DNA of 12,307 bases from the NCBI GenBank assembly GCA_937894825.1, contig CALCQT010000508.1, forward strand, positions 1-12,307. Direction: 5' to 3'. Shown here piece after piece: positions 6,080 to 12,307 of the stretch. This DNA comes from an uncultured Anaerolineaceae bacterium. Lineage in GTDB: Bacteria > Chloroflexota > Anaerolineae > Anaerolineales > Anaerolineaceae. The notes below the pieces were generated by a model, which did no database searches, had not been told where the DNA came from, and saw nothing but the letters and a program-made list of their open reading frames with translations. Position 1 is the stretch's first letter. Every line of letters begins with the position of its first letter. The position numbers were made by a program, and so were the translations under genes.

Positions 6080-7020
6080 AATACGAAATGTTTGATGCGA
6101 AAAAGATTATCGGTGAAGTGACGCTTCAGGAAGCGGATGCAAACCCGAATATCGTGGTCGTCTCAACGGATAGCGCTCCTCGTACAGGTATGGCCGGTTT
6201 CATCGCAAAGTATCCGGACCGATACTATGAGTTGGGCATCATGGAGCAGAGTGCCATAGGTGTTTCTTCCGGTTTTGCAACTGCCGGGAAGGTTCCGGTA
6301 TTTTGCGCACCTGCGCCTTTTGTGACTGCGCGGCCTTTTGAAATGTTTAAGATCGATATTGGTTATATGCAACAAAATGTAAAAGCCATTGGCCGCAATT
6401 GCGGATTTAACTATTCTGATCTTGGTCCGACTCATTATGGGCTTGAGGATATCGCACTTGTCCGCCTGATTCCGGGCGTGACCGTTCTTGCGCCGATTGA
6501 CGCATCGCAGCTGCGCGGGGCTATGCGGACGATGCTACGCCATGGCGGTCCCGTATATCTGCGAATTGGTACAGCTCCCATTCACAAGATCTTCGATGAA
6601 GAGGCATTTGTCATTGGGGAAGGAAAGGTCGTGCGCGAGGGAAAAGATGTTGCGATCGTTACCACCGGAGAAATTGCTGTAAACGTATTTGAAGCTGCTG
6701 AGACATTGGCCGCTCAGGGCATTAACGCAATGGTGGTAACGATGCCGACAATTTCACCACTTGATGAAGCAATTATCCGGAAAGCCGCGGAAGCAACGGG
6801 CAGAATCGTTGTGGTTGAAGAACACTATGAAGTGGGTGGGCTAGGTACAGCGGTCTGCGAAACTTGTGCAAAGATTGCTCCGGTTCCGGTGAAGCGGCTT
6901 GGTGTTCCGCATGTTTATTTGAGCGCGGGTCCTTATGACGATTTGGTGAAGTACTGCAAACTTGATTCAGCCGGAATTGTTGAAACGGTAAAAGCGTTTA
7001 TTGCCCAGGAAAATAGCTGA
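6076..7020 (+). CDS. transketolase, C-terminal subunit (split transketolase, pair 1)
   Basis: The protein has 314 residues; the start overlaps the previous stop by 4 bp, with GGAG (6064-6067) 8 nt upstream. It contains the pyrimidine-binding domain and the C-terminal domain of transketolase. ELGIMEQ holds Glu57, which protonates ThDP. PFVTARPFEMFKID corresponds to the FxxFxxRxxxQ-type segment, and GPTHYGLEDIA (118-126) carries the conserved His120. The C-terminal domain begins around VAIVTTGE and includes VVVEEHYEVGGLG. Together with the N subunit it supplies a complete ThDP active site at the dimer interface. It differs much from the second C subunit in the acceptor/donor loops (compare APAPFVTARPF with CHTFAAFASRR), so the two pairs probably use different substrates. 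Confidence 0.92.
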   Translation: MKYEMFDAKKIIGEVTLQEADANPNIVVVSTDSAPRTGMAGFIAKYPDRYYELGIMEQSAIGVSSGFATAGKVPVFCAPAPFVTARPFEMFKIDIGYMQQNVKAIGRNCGFNYSDLGPTHYGLEDIALVRLIPGVTVLAPIDASQLRGAMRTMLRHGGPVYLRIGTAPIHKIFDEEAFVIGEGKVVREGKDVAIVTTGEIAVNVFEAAETLAAQGINAMVVTMPTISPLDEAIIRKAAEATGRIVVVEEHYEVGGLGTAVCETCAKIAPVPVKRLGVPHVYLSAGPYDDLVKYCKLDSAGIVETVKAFIAQENS

Positions 7021-7046
7021 CAACGGAAGAATAGTAGAGGTAATTA

Positions 7047-8087
7047 ATGAATAATATCGCAGCCGTGATGACTGGTATTCGGAAGTTTGAATTTCAGGAA
7101 GTTCCCATGCCAAAAGTCGGCAAAGGTGAGGTAGGTATCACTGTAAAAGATATAGGAATTTGCGGTTCGGATATGCACTTTTTCAACGGCGATGCCATGA
7201 AGATATTCCCAAATTCACTTCCTTTTATTCTGGGGCATGAGATCGGCGGATATGTCTATGAGGTTGGCGAAGGTGTTGATAATTTCGCGATCGGTGATAA
7301 GGTTGCGCTTGAACCGGGTATCCCCTGCTGCAAATGCGAGATGTGTCAAAGTGGAAGATATAACCTTTGCAAAGATGTGGTTTTTCTTGCCACACCACCA
7401 TATAACGGCGGGATGCTGAGATATATCTCATACCCGGCTTTTAAAACCTACAAGCTTCCGGATAATCTTTCTACACTGGAAGGCGCGATGCTGGAGCCCC
7501 TTTCGGTGGGTCTGCATGCGGTTCGGCGTGGGGAAGTGAAGCTCGGAGATTCTGTTGCGATTTTGGGCGGCGGCTGTATCGGAATGATGACGCTGCTGGC
7601 CGCAAAAGCATACGGCGCTTCAAGAATCATTGTTACCGATGTTGTGAAAAGCCATCTGGATAAAGCGATTGAACTTGGCGCGACGGATGTCATCAATTCA
7701 AAAGATGTTGATCCGGTTGAGGCGGTTAACCAGTTGACGGGTGGTGTTGGCGTGGATGTTGTTTTTGAAACGGCAGGTATTCCGGCGACTGCGGCACAGA
7801 CAAGTTATATCGTGAAGTGGGGGGGGACGGTTGTCATGGTTGGCAATATATTGCCGGATGTTCCCTACAGTTTCCGGAATATTTACCGGAAAGAAGCACA
7901 GATCAAGAGCGTATTTCGATATCATTCGACATATCCAGTTGTAATTCAGGCAGTCTCAACCGGGAAGATCGATGTAAAGAGCATTGTGACTGGCGTCTTT
8001 GATTTTATGGATTCCCATGCGGCATTTGTTTGTGCGCTTGATAACAAAGAGCACTGTATTAAAAATGTTGTTCATATCGATGATTGA
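7047..8087 (+). CDS. sorbitol/xylitol-dehydrogenase-like zinc enzyme
   Basis: The protein has 346 residues; AGAGG (7036-7040) precedes ATG 7047. It is a polyol dehydrogenase of the MDR superfamily and closely follows the sorbitol dehydrogenase pattern. The catalytic zinc site is Cys39 (GICGSDMHFF), His64-Glu65 and Glu150 (MLEPLSVG). Structural zinc cysteines are 94, 97, 100 and 108. FLATPPYNGGMLRY and the later KEAQIKSVFRYHSTYP are typical of that branch. GGGCIG (174-179) binds the dinucleotide, and Asp198 at the end of the second strand favours NAD over NADP. Expected reaction: oxidation of a polyol at C2 (or C5) to a ketose, or the reverse. Unlike the first dehydrogenase of the operon it keeps the canonical Ser-Asp next to the zinc Cys. 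It sits between the two transketolase pairs, 26 bp after pair 1, and could generate a ketose donor. A G-run occurs near 7818-7826. Confidence 0.92.
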   Translation: MNNIAAVMTGIRKFEFQEVPMPKVGKGEVGITVKDIGICGSDMHFFNGDAMKIFPNSLPFILGHEIGGYVYEVGEGVDNFAIGDKVALEPGIPCCKCEMCQSGRYNLCKDVVFLATPPYNGGMLRYISYPAFKTYKLPDNLSTLEGAMLEPLSVGLHAVRRGEVKLGDSVAILGGGCIGMMTLLAAKAYGASRIIVTDVVKSHLDKAIELGATDVINSKDVDPVEAVNQLTGGVGVDVVFETAGIPATAAQTSYIVKWGGTVVMVGNILPDVPYSFRNIYRKEAQIKSVFRYHSTYPVVIQAVSTGKIDVKSIVTGVFDFMDSHAAFVCALDNKEHCIKNVVHIDD

Positions 8088-8105
8088 TGGAAAAAAGGAA
8101 AAATA

Positions 8106-8942
8106 ATGGAAGCAAATACTTTGAATGAACTAAAGAAATTTGCATTGGATATTCGGATAGAGACACTTAATATGATTTCCAAACACGGCTTTGGGCATAT
8201 GGGCGGGTCATTGTCTGTAGCGGACGCGATTACCGTACTGTACGGGAATCAGATGAAATATGATCCTGAAAACCCGAAATGGGATGGGCGGGATTATCTC
8301 GTTCTTTCAAAAGGTCATTGCGGTCCGGCCCTATATTCGGCACTCGCAATCAAAGGTTTCTTCCCGCGAGAGGAACTGCTGACGATCAACAAGCTTGGAA
8401 CGCGGCTTCCGAGTCACGTTGATAAGAACCTGACCCCCGGAATTGACATGACAGCCGGCTCCCTGGGTCAAGGTGTATCCTGTGCCTTGGGAATAGCGCT
8501 GGGGCTGAAGCTTCAGAACAAACCGAATATGGTTTATGCGATTATTGGCGATGGTGAAGCGCAGGAAGGGCAGGTTTGGGAAACTATGCTAATTGCTCCG
8601 AATAGAGGTGTTAAGAATTTCATTGTCCTGCTTGACAACAACAAACAACAGCTCGATGAGTTTACTGAACATATCTCCTCTCTTGGCGATATTCGTCGAA
8701 AGGCTGAAGATTTCGGATGGTATGCATTGACAGTAGACGGACACGACCTGAGCGCGATTGACGAGGCCATTGAAAAATGCAAAGCGGAAGATAAACCCGG
8801 GTTTATCAATATGGAAACCGTAAAAGGCAAAGGTTGGCCGGACAAAGAAGCTATATTGGGCAACCATGCATTGCGAGGCGCTGCGTTTGCCGGCGTTGAT
8901 GAAGCAATTGACAATCTCCGCAAAGAACTTGCGGCAATATAG
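8106..8942 (+). CDS. transketolase, N-terminal subunit (split transketolase, pair 2)
   Basis: The protein has 278 residues; AAGGAA lies 5 nt before ATG 8106, and the start is 18 bp after the sorbitol-dehydrogenase-like gene. The ThDP domain is complete: His31 (FGHMGGS), His71 (KGHCGPA), His104 (PSHVDKN), TAGSLGQG (117-123), GDGEAQEGQVWE with Asp149, and the canonical DNN (177-179). The C-terminal segment, where split transketolases normally have a W-H-G-type motif carrying the fourth active-site His, reads NHALRGAAF. The aligned residue is Arg257, with His254 three residues earlier. That substitution could alter donor recognition near the substrate C1 hydroxyl or accommodate an anionic group. 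Otherwise this subunit is closer to the common split-transketolase pattern than that of pair 1. With the following gene it forms the second enzyme. Confidence 0.92.
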   Translation: MEANTLNELKKFALDIRIETLNMISKHGFGHMGGSLSVADAITVLYGNQMKYDPENPKWDGRDYLVLSKGHCGPALYSALAIKGFFPREELLTINKLGTRLPSHVDKNLTPGIDMTAGSLGQGVSCALGIALGLKLQNKPNMVYAIIGDGEAQEGQVWETMLIAPNRGVKNFIVLLDNNKQQLDEFTEHISSLGDIRRKAEDFGWYALTVDGHDLSAIDEAIEKCKAEDKPGFINMETVKGKGWPDKEAILGNHALRGAAFAGVDEAIDNLRKELAAI

Positions 8943-8966
8943 GGAAAGTGGAAGGAGATAAGAGCC

Positions 8967-9935
8967 GTGGTAAAACTGATAAATGAAAAAATTAAAGATA
9001 TTGAACTGACGAAGGCCTATAGTGAGCAATTGATTGCATTGGCAAAAGAGAATGCAATGATTGTTGATTTGGAGGCGGATGTAGGGAACTGTATCTTCGG
9101 CCCTGAATTCCAAAAAGTATTTCCCGAACGCTACCTTGATTTGGGGATTTGCGAGCAATCGCTTTCCAGTATTTCGGCTGGTATTTCTGCGACCGGGATG
9201 ATTCCGTTTTGCCATACCTTTGCGGCATTTGCTTCTCGCCGAATGTGCGATCAGAATTATATCTCCTGCGCATACGCAAAGAACAATGTAAAAATTGTTG
9301 GCTCTGGCCCGGGTATATCTTCCGGTGAAAATGGCGGAACCCATCATGCGAATGAAGATATTGCTCTTATGCGGCCGATCACAGATATTACGATCATAGA
9401 ACCTGCTGACAGCGTGGCAATGCGTTGGGCGGTGAAAAAAGCTGCGGCAACCTTCGGTGTTTTTTATATTCGCGCAGAGCGTTACGGTCAGGAAAGGCTG
9501 TACGAGGATGATTCCGGATTCGAAATTGGCAAAGCCAATGTCTTGCGTGAAGGAAATGATGTGACCATCATTGCGGAAGGCAACTTGATGATCAAAGCGA
9601 GCTTGGACGCGGCTGATATTTTGACAGCGAAAGGTGTTTCGGCATGTGTGATCGATATCTTCACTATTAAACCTATTGATGAGGAAATGATCATCCAATA
9701 TGCGAAGGAGACAGGGGCAATTGTCACAGTAGAAAATCACTCGATTACCGGTGGCCTGGGCAGTGCGGTAGCTGAAGTTCTTTGCGAATCGTTTTGTGGT
9801 GTTCCGATGAAACGGATTGGAATTCCGAATCGCTTTGGTGAAGTTGCACAACCTGAGGAACTGCAGAAGGTAATGCATATGACACCTGAGGACATTGCTG
9901 AGGCTGCAATGAGCGGTATTGCAGGGAAGAAATAA
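8967..9935 (+). CDS. transketolase, C-terminal subunit (split transketolase, pair 2)
   Basis: The protein has 322 residues. GTG 8967 is the start, with GGAG (8954-8957) 9 nt upstream; no ATG fits the family N-terminus. Visible transketolase features are Glu63 in LGICEQS (ThDP-activating Glu), the segment CHTFAAFASRRMCDQ (82-96) typical of this family, NVKIVGSG, and GGTHHANEDIALMRP (123-137) with the conserved His126. The C-terminal domain starts near VTIIAEG and includes VTVENHSITGGLGSAVAE. It completes the second heteromeric transketolase, 24 bp after its N subunit. Two full split transketolases within 5 kb of one operon is unusual and points to two successive C2 transfers or two dissimilar donors. 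The product probably acts in the cytoplasm with glyceraldehyde-3-phosphate as acceptor (family knowledge plus inference). Confidence 0.92.
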   Translation: MVKLINEKIKDIELTKAYSEQLIALAKENAMIVDLEADVGNCIFGPEFQKVFPERYLDLGICEQSLSSISAGISATGMIPFCHTFAAFASRRMCDQNYISCAYAKNNVKIVGSGPGISSGENGGTHHANEDIALMRPITDITIIEPADSVAMRWAVKKAAATFGVFYIRAERYGQERLYEDDSGFEIGKANVLREGNDVTIIAEGNLMIKASLDAADILTAKGVSACVIDIFTIKPIDEEMIIQYAKETGAIVTVENHSITGGLGSAVAEVLCESFCGVPMKRIGIPNRFGEVAQPEELQKVMHMTPEDIAEAAMSGIAGKK

Positions 9936-10008
9936 TAATAAATCAAAGGACACTCATGCTAATATGCTTTTTTAACCACTATGTGCAACGATAAAGGATG
10001 ACCGGAAA

Positions 10009-11265
10009 ATGAGGCCGATTATCAATAAGTATTCAGTAATTATTGCATGTGCGGCAGCAATGCTTGCGACCGGTGTCCATTATGTATGGAGTATTTTCCA
10101 ATCCCCCGTGATGGAATACTTTGCGGTAACTTCATCAAACGCTTCATTGGTATTCTACCTGTTCGTCGCGTTCAATGTTGTGGGAATTATTATCGGTGGG
10201 CGAATCTGCGACCGCATGGGGCCGCGGTTGCCGGTGATTATCGGCAGCTTGATTTATATTGCCGGTTTGATTGCCAGTTCGTTTGTTCCGCAGGATCAGT
10301 TCAAGCTTTTGTATTTCACATACAGCGGAATGGTGAGCTTTGGAGGCGGTTTTGTGTATACCTGTGCGATTTCCTGTGCGAAAATATGGTGGCCGGAAAG
10401 AAAAGGGGTTGCGGGAGGATTTGTTGTAAGTATGTTAGGCGCCTCAACATTGATATTGGCCCCAACCATTACTGCGCTGATCTCAAGTCCCTCGATAGGT
10501 CTGATGAAATCTTTTCGGGTATTGGGCTTATCTTTTCTCGTTATTCTTGCGATTGCGTCTGTGTTTATGCGGTATCCGGATGTAAAATCCGGTTCTGTCA
10601 GCCAGTCCGGGCAGAATGTTCGCAGCAAGGAAACTACGATAAGGATACTCAAAAACAAGTCATACTATCTTTTGATGATTTGTCTGATCATCGCACCGTT
10701 TGCCTACAATACAGTTAATCCGCTTATGAAGATTCTTGGCGCAGAAAGAGGTCTAAGCGAAACTGTAATTGGGTCAATGATTATGGTGAGTGGTATCGCT
10801 TCCGCGATTGGAAGACTGCTATTTGGCAAAATGTGTGACAACACAAGTTCAAGGAATGTCTTTTCAATTTTGTTTTTGGTTTCGTTTGTCTGTATCTTGG
10901 GCCTTGCTTTTGCTCAAGGAGGGCTCTTTTATGGTTTGACCATTTTGTTAACTTGTGCATACGGCGGCATTGCCGGAATTACTCCAATGTTAGCCGTTGA
11001 CTATTTTGGCAGTGAGAATTCCGGTACAAGTTTTGGTATGCTGATGATCGCAGTTCTTTTTTCAAGTCTGCTTTCGCCGGTTGTCATCAGTGCTATCGCG
11101 ACACTAGATGGAAAGTTGACTGTTTGGAATTTTATCGTTGCCGCCATTCTGTCGATTGTCGGATTGGCCGTGATCAGAATCAATCGATTAAATAAAGATA
11201 CTGTTGCTTTTGATTCGAATGCGGCAAAGGCAGCGGAAGAAAAAATTCCCGTGGAGATAATATGA
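10009..11265 (+). CDS. MFS transporter, oxalate/formate-antiporter-like (OFA) family
   Basis: The protein has 418 residues; AAGGA (9994-9998) is 10 nt upstream. It is an integral inner-membrane protein with about 12 hydrophobic segments and a charged central loop near residues 190-210. OFA-like features are the first-helix segment GVHYVWSIFQSPV (22-34), loop 2-3 GGRICDRMGPR (63-73, the MFS signature between helices 2 and 3), and WWPERKGVAGG (127-137), which matches the WF/WWP-x-R-(R/K)-G signature of this family. OFA members carry small mono- and dicarboxylates such as oxalate, formate and lactate. It may import an acidic sugar derivative or export an acidic end product; this matches the type of aldehyde reductase encoded next. 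The 73-bp gap before it is the largest intergenic space within the operon apart from the one after the isomerase gene. Its stop overlaps the next start by 4 bp. Confidence 0.85.
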   Translation: MRPIINKYSVIIACAAAMLATGVHYVWSIFQSPVMEYFAVTSSNASLVFYLFVAFNVVGIIIGGRICDRMGPRLPVIIGSLIYIAGLIASSFVPQDQFKLLYFTYSGMVSFGGGFVYTCAISCAKIWWPERKGVAGGFVVSMLGASTLILAPTITALISSPSIGLMKSFRVLGLSFLVILAIASVFMRYPDVKSGSVSQSGQNVRSKETTIRILKNKSYYLLMICLIIAPFAYNTVNPLMKILGAERGLSETVIGSMIMVSGIASAIGRLLFGKMCDNTSSRNVFSILFLVSFVCILGLAFAQGGLFYGLTILLTCAYGGIAGITPMLAVDYFGSENSGTSFGMLMIAVLFSSLLSPVVISAIATLDGKLTVWNFIVAAILSIVGLAVIRINRLNKDTVAFDSNAAKAAEEKIPVEII

Positions 11266-12307
11266 AAATATTCAGTGTTAAGCAAGAAATTGACTATTAT
11301 GAGACTTTTAAAGATTTTGCCAATGATTTCTCTTTCTGCGATACAGATCTGCTGTTTACAGAGGCTGTTTTGTATGATAGGTATATGGAAAAGTGCAAAC
11401 TGCCTTGTAATGTCTTGATCAAGGATAATTTCAGCGTAACGGAACCGGATGAAGAAACTGTTGACAAGATATTGGAAGCGATCTCCGGAAAGAACATCAA
11501 GCGTATCATTGCTGTTGGTGGCGGCAGTGTTATTGATATTGCCAAGGCAATTCGGATCAAGGACGCTTATCCGTTTGGCAAAATTTTGAAAAACGAGATC
11601 CCGATTGAGGTTGAAAAAGATCTGATTGTTGTTCCTACAACTTGTGGAACGGGCAGTGAGATCACATCGGGGGCAATCATTCTTCAAAAGGGGACCGGAC
11701 TGAAGACCATTATTCCTTGTTTCGAGCTTTCATCATCTTTAGCGGTTTTGATTCCTGAATTTATCCTGTCAAGATGTTCGTATATTGTTCGATGGATGCA
11801 TTAGCCCATGCGATGGAGTCATACCTGGCACGGGGAAAGACGACGATTTTTAGTAGAGCTCAGGGCGGCATGGCGATTGAGCTGATTGTTAACAATTTTG
11901 TAAATATCGCCCTGAAAGGACAGGCATATCAAAAAGAATGTGCAAAAGAGGCCCTGTTCGCCAGTACGTTGGCCGGAATCAGCATGACCAATAGCAATTG
12001 CGGGCCGGTGCATGCGCTGGCTTACCCGCTGGGTGAGGTGTATCACATGTCACATGGTGAAGGAATATATGAATTCTTGGTACCAGTGATGAACCTGTAT
12101 CAGAAGAAAGACCCCCATGGTGAGCTTTTGGTCAAATTGAAGAATATCATTATCCCGGTTCTGAGGCAGTACAAAGATGATGTAAATTATGAGAATGCTT
12201 TCGGCGTTTTGGAAGAGGTCCTGAGCAAGGTTTATCCCAAACGCCCGTTACACAAATGCGGTATGACGAAGGAAGATATTGTTCCTTTTGCGGAAGGCAT
12301 CATGGAA
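11262..12307 (+). pseudogene. iron-containing alcohol dehydrogenase (4-hydroxybutyrate-dehydrogenase-like), frameshifted and cut by window edge
   Basis: The first frame runs from ATG 11262 (overlapping the MFS stop) to TAG 11802-11804, 180 residues. Family similarity continues in another frame from about 11765 to the edge. Frame 1 has the NAD loop GGGSVID (86-92), PTTCGTGSE (125-133) and IPEF (164-167). Frame 2 continues PVKMFVYCSMDALAHAMESY, with metal ligands Asp (11795-11797) and the His of DALAH, then the His of VHALAYP (12011-12013) and of SHGEG (12053-12055). All four iron ligands are therefore present once the frame is joined. The pattern resembles Clostridium 4-hydroxybutyrate dehydrogenase (from memory) and the wider group that includes sulfoacetaldehyde reductase, i.e. 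NAD(P)H reduction of a short aldehyde carrying an acid group. The joint lies at 11757-11770, where IPEFI should be followed by about three more residues before PVKMF. Either the gene is inactive or there is a sequence error. Confidence 0.85.

Noticed and set aside
8589..9953. Very long minus-strand open frame (454 codons) antisense to the second transketolase pair
   Set aside because: It lies fully over two well-conserved transketolase genes, its translation has no domain pattern, and codon structure of the plus-strand genes explains the lack of stops.
9936..10008. Possible terminator or internal promoter between the second transketolase and the MFS gene (T-run after ATATGC)
   Set aside because: No stem of more than 3 bp precedes the T-run and no paired -35/-10 boxes are convincing.
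3579..12307. Direct assignment as a sulfoquinovose (sulfo-transketolase) operon
   Set aside because: No sulfoquinovosidase or sulfoquinovose isomerase is visible, and the two polyol-type dehydrogenases and second transketolase are not part of that pathway as I know it; only the logic is similar.
1..12307. CRISPR array, tRNA, rRNA, transposase or integrase
   Set aside because: No regularly spaced repeats, cloverleaf, rRNA core sequence or recombinase protein was seen in the window.

Overview
The window looks like an accessory catabolic island next to ordinary chromosomal genes of a gamma-proteobacterium, most likely one of the Enterobacterales. This rests on the composition and gene style of the left flank and is only moderately certain. 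By eye, positions 1-1620 are near 50-55% GC. From about 1650 rightwards the DNA is clearly more AT-rich, the regulator and the 0.97-kb divergent intergenic region most of all. This suggests a horizontally acquired block whose left edge lies between 1619 and 1850.

Left flank: the 3' end of a Cys/Met-metabolism PLP enzyme (3-350), a small GyrI-like effector-binding protein (412-876) and, convergent with it, a class I SAM-dependent methyltransferase (929-1618, minus). Positions 1619-1849 hold no gene but contain two striking symmetric elements: a GTGTTCAC repeat/palindrome and a perfect 16-bp inverted repeat.

Island: a DeoR-family regulator (1850-2608, minus) is divergent from a tightly packed plus-strand operon that starts at 3579 and runs off the right edge. 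Operon order: Zn-dependent medium-chain dehydrogenase; RpiB/LacAB-like isomerase; split transketolase pair 1 (N then C subunit); sorbitol-dehydrogenase-like Zn enzyme; split transketolase pair 2 (N then C subunit); OFA-type MFS carrier; iron-dependent alcohol dehydrogenase of the 4-hydroxybutyrate-dehydrogenase type, which carries a frameshift. The operon has a near-ideal sigma70 promoter (TTGACA-17-TATAAT). A TGATT-N4-TATGAT element overlaps its -35 box and recurs 741 bp upstream in the divergent region; it is a candidate operator for the DeoR protein.

Interpretation (inference): the gene set has no kinase and no aldolase but two transketolases, a sugar isomerase, two polyol-type dehydrogenases, an aldehyde reductase and an anion-type carrier. 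This matches the logic of the sulfo-transketolase pathway: a C6-modified ketose gives up two C2 units to glyceraldehyde-3-phosphate with an aldose-ketose isomerisation in between, and the leftover modified two-carbon aldehyde is reduced and exported. The RpiB-like protein has lost the His that opens the sugar ring in RpiB and another conserved active-site His, as expected for an acyclic, non-phosphorylated tetrose. No sulfoquinovose-specific gene is visible, so the substrate is unknown; a sugar acid, sulfo-sugar or other modified polyol would fit. This may be an undescribed transketolase-based catabolic pathway.
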